Shown here in pieces: positions 1 through 8,179 of a stretch of DNA of 64,000 nucleotides. The notes below the pieces were generated by a model. It was given only the letters and a program-made list of their open reading frames with translations. It was not told the origin of the DNA and made no database searches. Position 1 is the stretch's first letter, and each line of letters opens with the position of its first letter. Origin of the DNA: Chryseobacterium formosum (GTDB taxonomy: Bacteria > Bacteroidota > Bacteroidia > Flavobacteriales > Weeksellaceae); assembly GCF_026460885.1 (NCBI RefSeq), contig NZ_JAOVZW010000017.1, forward strand, positions 1 to 64,000, given 5' to 3'. The translations under genes were made by a program, and so were the position numbers.

Positions 1-1
1 A

Positions 2-529
2 ATGAGCGCTTGGCAAACAGCCATCAACGAAACTAAGATTGGAAAGTCTATTGGAGCTTTAGAAAGAGGATTGTTTTTAGAACTGCCAATTCAGTTTGCT
101 GGTGGAGCATTGTTGTCGGCAGGTTGGAAAGCTGTAAATTTTGGAAAATTAGGGCTTAATTTGTATTCCAAAATAATTTCCTCAAACTCAAATAGAGTTT
201 TTTGGTCTGGAGGAGGAGAAGCATTATCATCTGCGATGGAATATGCAATAACTACAGGAGGAACTACTTTAGAAATGACAGGAGTAGGAAGAACACTTTC
301 AACAATAGGAAAAGGAACTGAAACTATATTAGGTAGAGATTTATCTTGGAAAGTAATGAAACCTTTATGGCAAGTTACATCAAAAGCTTATGCTACGGGA
401 ACAGAGGGGACCGCTAATGTATTTATAAATACAGTAAAATACAATAATGGTAGTATTTGGAGAACGCTTGAAGCCCCAATACTTCAATCAAATGGTATTG
501 GATTTCGTTATCATTATGTTTTTCCTTAA
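2..529 (+). CDS. C-terminal end of an Rhs-type polymorphic toxin (5' end outside window)
   Basis: The frame is open to the left edge, so this is probably the end of a longer protein, although an ATG lies at position 2. Residues about 20-60 are Gly/Ala/Leu-rich and may be a pre-toxin segment. The last 110 residues look like a compact toxin domain, with the patterns FWSGG, TLEMTG, W..TSKAYATG, GTANVFIN and WRTLEAP. The polymorphic-toxin reading rests on the small gene 17 bp downstream, which would be the immunity protein, and on Rhs-core remnants 700 bp further on. The catalytic activity is not known to me. It could be a stand-alone protein, but its lack of a signal and its position argue for a displaced or intact Rhs C-terminal tip. 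Confidence 0.6.
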   Translation: MSAWQTAINETKIGKSIGALERGLFLELPIQFAGGALLSAGWKAVNFGKLGLNLYSKIISSNSNRVFWSGGGEALSSAMEYAITTGGTTLEMTGVGRTLSTIGKGTETILGRDLSWKVMKPLWQVTSKAYATGTEGTANVFINTVKYNNGSIWRTLEAPILQSNGIGFRYHYVFP

Positions 530-546
530 TTTATTAAAAAAAATAT

Positions 547-897
547 ATGAGTATTTTTAAATTTTTATATTCTAAAAATAATATCAAGAGAAAAATTCTA
601 GATATTAAAGATGAAATGAGAAAAGAAGTATCAAGTTTTACTTCAGAAAAAGTCAGAGTTGATTATTTTGGTGCTTATGATATTAATCCTAAAAATCTTG
701 TTTTTTGGATTTGTATTGAAAGTGATAAAGAAAAAAATAAACTTAAAAACGACACTTTATTAATGAATATGTTAAAGAATTTATTAATAAAATATAATTA
801 TCCTCGATCGGCTATAGAACTTATATTTATAGATTTTCAATCTCAAGAAACTATTGATAGGGAATATGCAGGTAATTGGTATTATTTTTATAAATAA
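547..897 (+). CDS. putative cognate immunity protein
   Basis: This 116-residue cytosolic protein starts 17 bp after the toxin stop and is followed at once by a terminator, the usual layout of a toxin/immunity pair. It begins with a basic helical stretch (about 1-30). An alpha/beta-looking part follows with the patterns VDYFGAYDINPKNLVFWI and NYPRSAIELIFIDFQSQET, ending in NWYYFYK. There is no signal peptide or membrane segment. I do not recognise a named immunity family with certainty; the role is inferred from size, position and lack of export. It should bind and block the toxin encoded just upstream. Confidence 0.5.
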   Translation: MSIFKFLYSKNNIKRKILDIKDEMRKEVSSFTSEKVRVDYFGAYDINPKNLVFWICIESDKEKNKLKNDTLLMNMLKNLLIKYNYPRSAIELIFIDFQSQETIDREYAGNWYYFYK

Positions 898-907
898 ATT
901 TAATTAT

Positions 908-940
908 AAAAGAAGAGTATAATAATGCTCTTCTTTTTTG
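908..940 (+). terminator. terminator after toxin/immunity pair
   Basis: Arms AAAAGAAGAG (908-917) and CTCTTCTTTT (928-937) form a hairpin followed by Ts. It ends the toxin/immunity transcript 10 bp after the immunity stop. Confidence 0.75.
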
Positions 941-1093
941 ATAGAATAAAATATAATAATATTTTTATACCATGATAGATTTAAAAAAAGTAAATTTTTT
1001 TTTTTCATATAAAGGAAATATGGTAATGTTTCAAACGTGTTGGTTTCTTCTATGAATGTGGTTTACCAAAGTAATTAAATAAAAATCAATCAA

Positions 1094-1130
1094 AAAACGA
1101 GTAATCTAAATGATTACTCGTTTTGTTTTT
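1094..1130 (+). terminator. orphan terminator in Rhs debris
   Basis: Arms AAAACGAGTAATC (1094-1106) and GATTACTCGTTTT (1112-1124), followed by GTTTTT, form a strong hairpin. No intact gene lies between this and the previous terminator, so it probably once ended a lost gene, for example a displaced immunity gene. Confidence 0.7.
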
Positions 1131-1163
1131 GTAAATAAAAAGTAAAAATATGAAAGTAGAAAA

Positions 1164-1567
1164 TTACTCATGTTCCAAATGTGTTGGTGAGATCTTATAA
1201 CAGATTAACTGCGGATTTATATCAGGAACCTAATTCTACCCTCCCGCAGAATGGTTTTTATAACGAAACCATGAATTATGACTTTAATGGAAATATTACC
1301 GACCTAAAGAGGAATGAAAAAAATTATAAAGGTTTTTTACAGGAAATAGATGATTTAGAATATACCTATAAACTCAGAAATTATCAATATTTAATTCCAA
1401 AAGAAATTCACAGCACAAAAAGATTTGAAACCAATGGAATTGAAAGAAAAAATCTCAATTTGAGAACTCATCTGAAAAGATTGAATAGAAAGACTATTTG
1501 TTTCAGCCGAAGTACAGTCGTTCTAAGTTCTATTTTAAAAATATATTTTTGGTGGGGCTTCTCTTGA
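1164..1567 (+). pseudogene. Rhs/YD-repeat core fragment
   Basis: The readable frame carries the YD-repeat signature of Bacteroidota Rhs proteins: YNRLTADLYQEPN, NETMNYDFNGNITDLKRN, then GFLQEIDDLEYTY. Similarity to an Rhs core ends near position 1380, and the remaining frame to 1567 looks like unrelated sequence. There is no proper N-terminus and no toxin tip, so this is a remnant, not a working protein. Such fragments are left when alternative C-terminal tips are swapped into an Rhs gene. The 1568-1651 stretch after it shows nothing recognisable. Confidence 0.7.
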
Positions 1568-1651
1568 GCTTAGAGCCTATGTAAGTTTGGTTTACAAATA
1601 TTCTTTATATTTTAATATTTTATTTTCAACACTTCTATATTGAAAACCCAC

Positions 1652-2326
1652 CTATTCTCCAATCCATCCCAAGTAAATACAAACAGGCATCATCGCCATA
1701 ATAAATGGCACGACATAGGAAAATACAGCTCCCGAAAAAAATATTAAAGAATTATATTTCGAATGATTCATACCCAAAGACTGAAAAGCGCTCTTGAAGC
1801 CATGAAGCAAATGCCCAAACAATAAGAAACAACCAAACACATACAAAAGAACCTGAAGCGGATTCTGAAATTTCTCAAGCATCATTTCATAAAGTGGAAG
1901 CTCTTCACCATGAACAAACTGATTCGTTCGATTGGGAATCCAAAAGTTGGACGTATGAATGGTTAAAAATAAAAGTAACAAAGTTCCCAATAACGCCATA
2001 CTTCGGCTGTACCAAGTGCTGTTTTGTGAAGATTTACTAATGGCATAACCAATAGGTCTTGCTTTCTTATTCTGCCACCAAATCATTAATCCCTGAATGA
2101 TATGAACCAGAAAACCAATAATCAGAAAAATCTCAATAGTCCGGATAACCGGATTGGTACCCATAAAATGGGCACCAATATTAAAAGTCTCTCCTCCATC
2201 GTTGAAAAATATCAAAGCGTTAACTCCGCAATGCACCACCAGAAAACTGATGAGAAACAAACCTGTCGCTGCCATTACAACTTTTCTACCGATAGAACTT
2301 GTCAAAAAAACTCTGAATCCGTTCAT
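1652..2326 (-). CDS. sdhC: succinate dehydrogenase cytochrome b subunit (b558 family)
   Basis: This is the membrane anchor of succinate:quinone oxidoreductase, 224 residues, binding haem and passing electrons from SdhA/SdhB to menaquinone. Five hydrophobic segments are visible. Candidate haem-ligand histidines lie in FLVVHCGVN (helix 1), GFLVHIIQG (helix 2) and LLFGHLLHGF (helix 4). The start follows the upstream NAD(P)-binding gene by 9 bp, suggesting co-transcription. In Flavobacteriia sdhC is normally followed by sdhA and sdhB; here the next sequence is Rhs debris and no sdhA or sdhB is in the window. It may be a second copy or one separated by rearrangement. The family call is firm; whether it works alone is not known. 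Confidence 0.88.
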   Translation of the reverse strand: MNGFRVFLTSSIGRKVVMAATGLFLISFLVVHCGVNALIFFNDGGETFNIGAHFMGTNPVIRTIEIFLIIGFLVHIIQGLMIWWQNKKARPIGYAISKSSQNSTWYSRSMALLGTLLLLFLTIHTSNFWIPNRTNQFVHGEELPLYEMMLEKFQNPLQVLLYVFGCFLLFGHLLHGFKSAFQSLGMNHSKYNSLIFFSGAVFSYVVPFIMAMMPVCIYLGWIGE

Positions 2327-2335
2327 AGTGAAAGT

Positions 2336-3088
2336 TTATCTTTGATTTTGAGGATTAGAAATCCAGTCTTCGTATCTAATCTTACTTTCAAAAACTGCTT
2401 TTTCAGGTATTAAAGTATCATTTTCCAAAACGGCACCGAAGTAAGGAGCATTTTTTTCAATAGTAATATTTGACGGACGTTGCATTGCATTCAGATAATT
2501 TTCAACCCAACTATTCATTGGCATTTTTTCAGGACCTGCAATTTCAGCAATCCCAAATTTTGGTTTTTCGTCTACTATTTTTGCTAAAAATGCTGCAACT
2601 TCTGAGCTTGCAATCGGCTGTACCAAAGCATCAGTTACAAACATTCCGTTTTCTTTTACACTTGAAGCTGCAACACCGCCAGCAAATTCAAAAAACTGTG
2701 TCGCATGAACAATAGAATAAGGAATTGATGATTCTCCGATAAGTTTTTCCTGAACCTGTTTTGCTCTGAAATAACCACTTTCGCTTAGTTTTTGAGTTCC
2801 TACAACCGATAAAGCGATGTGGTGTTTTACATTTGCTTTTTGTTCGGCTTCCAAAAGATTGGTTGTAGAAGTTCTGAAAAAATTCATCACATCATCGTCC
2901 GCAAAAGATGGCGAGTTGGAGACATCTACCACAACATCTGCATTTTCAAGAGCTTCATTCAAACCTTCGCCGGTTAAAGTATTCACTCCTGTATTGGGTG
3001 ATGCAACGATAACTTCATGTTGATTTTTCAAAAGATTCGTCAGTTGAGAACCGATAAGACCGGTACCTCCGATAATTACTATTTTCAT
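2336..3088 (-). CDS. NAD(P)-binding SDR / NmrA-like protein
   Basis: This 250-residue cytosolic protein has an N-terminal Rossmann fold: MKIVIIGGTGLIGSQL gives the GxxGxxG nucleotide-binding loop, and ADVVVDVSNSP follows strand 4. The rest resembles atypical short-chain dehydrogenases of the NmrA/TMR type, which lack the YxxxK catalytic pair and often act as sensors or reductases. The SVVGTQ and YSIVHATQFFEF stretches fit this group. It lies between a Crp-like regulator (67 bp upstream) and sdhC (9 bp downstream), so it is probably in one operon with them. Substrate unknown. Confidence 0.8.
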   Translation of the reverse strand: MKIVIIGGTGLIGSQLTNLLKNQHEVIVASPNTGVNTLTGEGLNEALENADVVVDVSNSPSFADDDVMNFFRTSTTNLLEAEQKANVKHHIALSVVGTQKLSESGYFRAKQVQEKLIGESSIPYSIVHATQFFEFAGGVAASSVKENGMFVTDALVQPIASSEVAAFLAKIVDEKPKFGIAEIAGPEKMPMNSWVENYLNAMQRPSNITIEKNAPYFGAVLENDTLIPEKAVFESKIRYEDWISNPQNQR

Positions 3089-3155
3089 TGTTTTAATTTT
3101 TATTAATTACTAAAACAAAGGTCATCAACTTCGGTCTGAAAAATCTTAAACTGGT

Positions 3156-3731
3156 TTAAGAACGAAAATTTTGATTTAAAATATCCAGTTCATCGATGGA
3201 AATTCCGATATAAGAAGCAAAAACATCATCCGGAAAACGTCTTACCAAATCAGGATAGTGGGTGCAAAAATAATAATGAAAATCTTTTTTACTGACTGTA
3301 GCAAAAGTTTTCTGTTTCAACAATGAAGCACCATAAGCTCTCATGTGAACCTTATTAAAATAAATTCCCATAAACGGAAAATCAAGCAACAACTGTTCGA
3401 ATTTTTCCTTTTCAATCATTAAAACCTCGGTATCTTCTAAAGTTGCAATATTAAATTGAGTTCCAGGATTACCTAAGAAAGCATTGTATTCTGTCACCCA
3501 CCAATTTTCAATGGCAAAATGAATCGTGTTCTTGTTTCCTAAATTATCCGTAAAATAAATCTGCATACAACCTTTTAAAACAAAGTAAAAACAATCTACA
3601 TTACTTCCTTCTTTAATCACAATATGATTTTTAGGAAAACTCTGTTTTTCAAAATAATGAAGCACTTTTTCAACTTCACTTTCAAAAGCCGGAATTAATG
3701 TTACAATATGTTGATACAATTGATTAGGCAT
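3156..3731 (-). CDS. Crp/Fnr-family regulator with degenerate C-terminus
   Basis: Residues about 15-125 form a cyclic-nucleotide-binding-type beta barrel (EGSNVDCFYFVLKGCMQIYF, then ENWWVTEYNAFL). The C-terminus should be a winged helix, and RFPDDVFASYIGISIDELDIL sits where the recognition helix is expected, but it is short and lacks the usual positive residues of the SPETLSRI type. At 191 residues this fits the small Bacteroidota Crp-like group, whose ligand is usually unknown. It is first in a minus-strand set with the NAD(P)-binding gene and sdhC, which it may control. Confidence 0.78.
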   Translation of the reverse strand: MPNQLYQHIVTLIPAFESEVEKVLHYFEKQSFPKNHIVIKEGSNVDCFYFVLKGCMQIYFTDNLGNKNTIHFAIENWWVTEYNAFLGNPGTQFNIATLEDTEVLMIEKEKFEQLLLDFPFMGIYFNKVHMRAYGASLLKQKTFATVSKKDFHYYFCTHYPDLVRRFPDDVFASYIGISIDELDILNQNFRS

Positions 3732-3881
3732 GGTTTATAGTTTTATACAAGATACGTTTTCTTCAGATTAATAATCTTAATGTATGATAAAAAACATTTA
3801 TAATCATTCAAAATAATTAAATTTTAACTTTACAACAACATCTTTTTTAACTATTTTTACTCGATAATTTATAAATAACTT

Positions 3882-4367
3882 ATGAAAAAAATAGTACTTG
3901 CCGGAATCATTACTTTTGGAGGATTTCTAACAGCAAATGCACAGTGTAAAACAGTTTCTACACTTACAGAAAATTTTGATACTTGGAAAGATATCGACAA
4001 ATGTTGGACTGCTCAACCTGGAAAAGCAATGCTTTACGCAAAGGATAAAAAAGTAACTTTTTATTCGATGATGAGTCCAAAAGAAAACATGGTTTTGGTG
4101 ACTCCAAAAATCAAAGCAGGAAACTATACATTATCTTTTGACATTTCAGACAACGGAGGAGAAACTACACTTGAAATATTGTCAGTTAACAATCCAGCCG
4201 ATACAAAATCGTATGCTTCTATTGTGAAAGCTTCAAAAATAACAGGCGATAAAAAAACAATCAACATTTCTTTGAAAAAAGATGCAAGTTTAGGTTTAAA
4301 AGTTATGCTAAATGGAATTCATCAAGCTGTTTACGTAGACAACTTGTCTTTGAAGCCTAAGAAATAA
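3882..4367 (+). CDS. secreted protein with adhesin-like beta sandwich
   Basis: This 161-residue protein has a clear Sec signal, with cleavage expected after ANA before QCKT. The mature part has the pattern of a jelly-roll or cleaved-adhesin-type domain: ENFDTWKDIDKCW near the start, KIKAGNYTLSFDIS in the middle, and a final strand AVYVDNLSLKPKK. These domains occur in T9SS adhesins, but no sorting domain is present here, so it is probably periplasmic or released by another route. It is a single-gene unit closed by the terminator at 4397. Function unknown. Confidence 0.7.
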   Translation: MKKIVLAGIITFGGFLTANAQCKTVSTLTENFDTWKDIDKCWTAQPGKAMLYAKDKKVTFYSMMSPKENMVLVTPKIKAGNYTLSFDISDNGGETTLEILSVNNPADTKSYASIVKASKITGDKKTINISLKKDASLGLKVMLNGIHQAVYVDNLSLKPKK

Positions 4368-4396
4368 GCCCTAATTCTTTCGCAAGACAGATAAAA

Positions 4397-4430
4397 GAAA
4401 AACCGTTATTATTTAGTAACGGTTTTTCTT
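4397..4430 (+). terminator. terminator
   Basis: Perfect 12-base arms GAAAAACCGTTA (4397-4408) and TAACGGTTTTTC (4417-4428) end in a T-rich tract, 30 bp after the secreted-protein gene. Confidence 0.85.
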
Positions 4431-4520
4431 TTAAACAATAATATTTTCAAATATTCGTTGCTTCTTATTCGCCATTAAAATCCTTTTTTCATACCTTTAC
4501 CTTTACAATTTTTTCAGATT

Positions 4521-6821
4521 TTGTCGCAGCTTTACAAAGAAGATAGTCCGTTTCAGGTATTTATTTCGTTCAAAAAATATTTGGATGTGTTAGAGCATAT
4601 CCGATACAACGACCGTTTAGAATATCGTGCAAACTATGCTGAATCGTTAATCGAAAAAACAAAAAACTTCAAAGAACTTCGAGATGGATTTCAGGATCTT
4701 TCGCTGCTTGAAAAACACGAAGACCTCATCAGACTTTTATTGGCAGATCTCTTTCCGACAGGTTTAACGAAAAATGAAATTAAGGCGGCAAGTATTCCAT
4801 TGGCAAATATTACTTTCAATTATACCGAAAGATTTAAAAATATTTTGGCAGATGCAGGAACCGACTTCGAAATCAGGTTCAGGGAAGTAGATGAAGATGA
4901 GTTTTATATTTTCTGCTGTTGTCTTATTTTACAGGTACATTTTAGTGCAGATTTACGAGCGACACTCCCACTCTACTATGATATTCCGAATAAAGAAGGA
5001 ATTATTAAACATTATAAAATTACAGTCAACTCAGATTTTACAGATGTTTATCCCGATAAAGACACAAAAATTCCCGACCAAGATACTGTTACAATGTTGT
5101 TGGAAAATATTGATGATATCAGACTTTGGAAAAAGTATTTTCCACCTCAGTCATGGATTTTGAGCGGATTTGCAATTATTTCTCTTATTGATTGTACTTC
5201 TGAAGTGGCTTTATCAGATTTGAAATCAACACTCATCAAAGTGGATCTTGAAAATCCTACCCCTGATGAAAATTTAAAGGAGATTTTTAAATCTTATTTT
5301 GATGTTGCCGATCTGAATTTTGGTTTAATGCTTTTCAATCAAAAAGATAAAAAACTCGAAACCCTTCCGATTTATGAAAATGTTTTCACCAGTCATATTC
5401 TCGATTTTTGGTTGAATACTTTCGATGAAGAAGTACGAAAAACTGCTTTTGAAAACATAAATTACAATTCAAAACCAATTGTCATTTCAGATATTGATAA
5501 ACTTGATGAAGAAGTAAAAAAAATGCCTTCTTTTGATATTTTAAAAAGTACCGGAATCCGCAGCTTTATGGTTATTCCGATTATGAAAGATGGCGAATTG
5601 TTGGCAATTATGGAGTTTACTTCACCAATAGCGAACAGTTTAAACGGTTTAAAATTAAAGAAAATGGAATCTTTCATCGACATGATCCTATTTTCACTCA
5701 ACCGTTTCAGTTTTGAAAGAAATAATCAGATTGAAGCGATTATTCAGCGTGAATATACTTCCATCCACGATTCTGTAGTTTGGAAATTCAGAAATGAAGC
5801 CGAAAAATATTTCAATGCTTTTTTATCAAAGAAAATTTATACTTTAAAGCAGATTTCATTTAAAAATCTAACGCCTCTTTTTGGTTTTTCAGACATTAGA
5901 GCTTCTTCTGAAAAACGTTTTAATCTGATGAAAGTTGACCTGAATCATCAATTGGAATGTCTTCATACTATTTTCACTTTAATTAATTCAGATTCAGAAA
6001 AATATCTTTTAGCCTTAGAAATTTTTGAGAACGAACTGAATAATGAAATAAAAGCCGATACCGAACAAAGATTTCAGCGACTTCTCCGTGAAGAAATTCA
6101 TCCCTATCTTCAGGGAAAGCTGGAAACCAATGCAACGGAAGAAGTAAAAAATAAGATCAAAACATACACTTCGCAAATCACTTTACAAAACCAGCTTTTT
6201 TATAGTCAACGCCGCAGTTTAGATGAATCAATCACTTTGGTGAACAGAAAATTAGCCGATGTTTTAGATAAAAGTCAGGTTGAAGCTCAGGAAATTTTTC
6301 CTCATTATTATGAAAGGTTTAAATCTGATGGTGTAGAACATAATTTGTATATCGGACAAAACATTTCGCCTGATGCAGATTATTCGCAGAAAGATGTACA
6401 TCAGCTTAGATTTTGGCAATTGGAAACCATCTGTAATATGGAAATTGAGTTTCAGAAATTCAAACAAAATTTGCCTATTCCTTTAGATATTGCTTCGTTG
6501 ATTTTTGTTTATAATGAAAAACTCGACATTCGTTTCCGAATGGATGAAAAGCGCTTTGACATCGATGGCGCTTATAATTCTTATTATGAAATCATCAAAA
6601 AACGTATTGACAAAGCACACATCAAAAACTCCGACGAGAGAATTACCTGTCCCGGAAAAATTGTGATTGTTTATTTCGGTTTAGAAAATCAGAAAGAATA
6701 TCTTCAGTACATCAATACGCTTCAGAAAAATGGTCTTCTTAAAAATGATGTTGAATTCTTAAAAGTCGAAGATTTACAGGGAATTTCAGGTTTATTGGCG
6801 ATAAGAGTTTCTTTGGCTTAA
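4521..6821 (+). CDS. GAF-domain protein (large, cytosolic)
   Basis: This is a 766-residue protein without signal or membrane segments. Residues about 250-400 have the profile of a GAF sensor domain (LNFGLMLFNQKDKKL, then IRSFMVIPIMKDGELLAIMEFTS). The N-terminal 240 and C-terminal 360 residues are helical and not assigned; I see no kinase, cyclase or phosphodiesterase motif. The start used is a TTG at 4521, because no ATG lies nearby in frame and the protein looks complete from there. It reads toward the convergent HD-Pycsar gene, separated by a palindromic repeat. It probably senses a small ligand, perhaps a nucleotide, but no output domain is visible. Confidence 0.7.
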   Translation: MSQLYKEDSPFQVFISFKKYLDVLEHIRYNDRLEYRANYAESLIEKTKNFKELRDGFQDLSLLEKHEDLIRLLLADLFPTGLTKNEIKAASIPLANITFNYTERFKNILADAGTDFEIRFREVDEDEFYIFCCCLILQVHFSADLRATLPLYYDIPNKEGIIKHYKITVNSDFTDVYPDKDTKIPDQDTVTMLLENIDDIRLWKKYFPPQSWILSGFAIISLIDCTSEVALSDLKSTLIKVDLENPTPDENLKEIFKSYFDVADLNFGLMLFNQKDKKLETLPIYENVFTSHILDFWLNTFDEEVRKTAFENINYNSKPIVISDIDKLDEEVKKMPSFDILKSTGIRSFMVIPIMKDGELLAIMEFTSPIANSLNGLKLKKMESFIDMILFSLNRFSFERNNQIEAIIQREYTSIHDSVVWKFRNEAEKYFNAFLSKKIYTLKQISFKNLTPLFGFSDIRASSEKRFNLMKVDLNHQLECLHTIFTLINSDSEKYLLALEIFENELNNEIKADTEQRFQRLLREEIHPYLQGKLETNATEEVKNKIKTYTSQITLQNQLFYSQRRSLDESITLVNRKLADVLDKSQVEAQEIFPHYYERFKSDGVEHNLYIGQNISPDADYSQKDVHQLRFWQLETICNMEIEFQKFKQNLPIPLDIASLIFVYNEKLDIRFRMDEKRFDIDGAYNSYYEIIKKRIDKAHIKNSDERITCPGKIVIVYFGLENQKEYLQYINTLQKNGLLKNDVEFLKVEDLQGISGLLAIRVSLA

Positions 6822-6894
6822 AAATCTCTCTTTCTGTTTTATTTAATAATTTCCAAAACAAAACCAATCATACTTACAAGTTCAACCTATCTTA

Positions 6895-6960
6895 TTGCTC
6901 CATAGGAGCAAATCTGTGTAGAAAGTAGAATTCCTTTGAATGTTGCGCTCCGTAGGAGCG
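6895..6960. repeat. REP-like paired palindrome
   Basis: Two related hairpins lie 34 bp apart between convergent genes: TTGCTCC-ATA-GGAGCAA (6895-6911) and CGCTCC-GTA-GGAGCG (6946-6960). Paired copies with the GCTCCRTAGGAGC core look like the dispersed REP-type elements of Chryseobacterium and may also act as a two-way terminator. Confidence 0.7.
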
Positions 6961-6983
6961 TTATCTAAAAACGCATCAAATAA

Positions 6984-8153
6984 TTACAATGTCAAAAAAG
7001 CATACGCAAAAGACAATACAGAAATCACAATTCCTGCCATAAAAATCTGATACGTAATCGAAAGAAGTTTATATTTTCGATCTAAAACTTTTCCCAAAAA
7101 GTATAAATCTTTAGTCATTGAATCATAAATATAATCACGGTCTTTGATTAAATCATGCATCGAACCCAAATAATCATCAAAATTCATCTGATGAAAATTC
7201 CCAAAGAATAGAAGATTTACTTTTCGGTCTGCAACATCCTGTTTGGTAAAATTCACTTTCGTTACATTCGGTTTTGTCGAAAGAATGGCAAAAATAATTG
7301 TCATTACACTTGATATCAAAAGGAAAAAAGTTGGGATAATCAAATGTGTATTTTTCGGAGCATCAAGTTTAGGAACCAAAACAGAAAGACAAACCGAAAT
7401 AATAATAGCATTTACAGAAAGCAAAATATTCGCTTTGCTGTCTGCAATATCGCTTAATCTTGTATGATTATTCAACGTCACTCTAAACAAAGTATCTACA
7501 CTCCTATCCGATTTTTGATCTTTTTTATCAGATTTATCCAAATCTTTCTTTGGTTTATCTTCTTTATCAAGCTTTTTTTCAAGCTTTTTCACATTCTTCA
7601 TTTTCAGCGGCTCCCAATTTTCTTTGGCGTAATCTGTGAAATATTTATGCTTGTTTTTCAGAAAATCCACATTCATTACATTCCATTCGTCATTTGAAAA
7701 ACACATTCCACCCGTTAATTCCCATTCTTTACGTAAAGCTTCGGCAGAATCATTGTAAAACGGACTTGCAAAATGACTGAAATCAGCATCTTTCATGATT
7801 TCTTCCAAAAGTCCTTGAGGCTGATGATATTTTTCCGTTGCCAAAATCAGTTTTGAAACTTCATCAATGTATTCATCAGAAAAATTATCTTTCTTCAAAA
7901 ATTCTTTCATGATAACCGTACTTCGTTGTTCATGACCTTCTGCATTGCAGTCGGTAAAGCCAACGTCGTGAAACCACAATGCAAGCAAAACTTTTTCTCT
8001 GTCAACTTCAGACAAATTGGTATGCTTTATGATTTCATCTGCTTTTTGAACAGCGTATGTGGTATGGATAAAATTATGATAAAAGTAAACAGAAGATAGT
8101 TTATCTTTGAATAAGTTTTCAACATAATTTTTAGCTTTGTCTAAGATGCTCAT
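6984..8153 (-). CDS. HD-domain phosphohydrolase fused to Pycsar-type membrane effector
   Basis: The ATG at 8153 (MSILDKAK) is preferred to the TTG two codons upstream, giving 389 residues. Residues 1-180 are an HD domain: H26 and H30 in YHNFIHT, H62-D63 in LWFHDVGF, GHEQRS, and KDADFSHF late in the domain. HD enzymes hydrolyse phosphate esters, often nucleotides. A Lys/Asp-rich linker follows (about 185-225). The C-terminal part is a PycTM-type effector, with NNHTRLSDIADSKANILLS leading into a first helix pair and a last membrane helix at the end. In Pycsar defence such modules damage the membrane on binding cCMP or cUMP. No pyrimidine cyclase gene is in the window. The gene diverges from the phosphoesterase-barrel gene with only 26 bp between starts. 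Confidence 0.82.
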   Translation of the reverse strand: MSILDKAKNYVENLFKDKLSSVYFYHNFIHTTYAVQKADEIIKHTNLSEVDREKVLLALWFHDVGFTDCNAEGHEQRSTVIMKEFLKKDNFSDEYIDEVSKLILATEKYHQPQGLLEEIMKDADFSHFASPFYNDSAEALRKEWELTGGMCFSNDEWNVMNVDFLKNKHKYFTDYAKENWEPLKMKNVKKLEKKLDKEDKPKKDLDKSDKKDQKSDRSVDTLFRVTLNNHTRLSDIADSKANILLSVNAIIISVCLSVLVPKLDAPKNTHLIIPTFFLLISSVMTIIFAILSTKPNVTKVNFTKQDVADRKVNLLFFGNFHQMNFDDYLGSMHDLIKDRDYIYDSMTKDLYFLGKVLDRKYKLLSITYQIFMAGIVISVLSFAYAFLTL

Positions 8154-8179
8154 CACCAAATTTTTCTTAATGTAAATGT

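Noticed and set aside
2102..2413. Plus-strand frames over sdhC and its neighbour
   Set aside because: These overlap two confidently assigned minus-strand genes and lack family similarity.
4521..6821. Nucleotide cyclase partner for the Pycsar effector
   Set aside because: The GAF protein has no class III cyclase motifs, and the position is convergent rather than co-directional.
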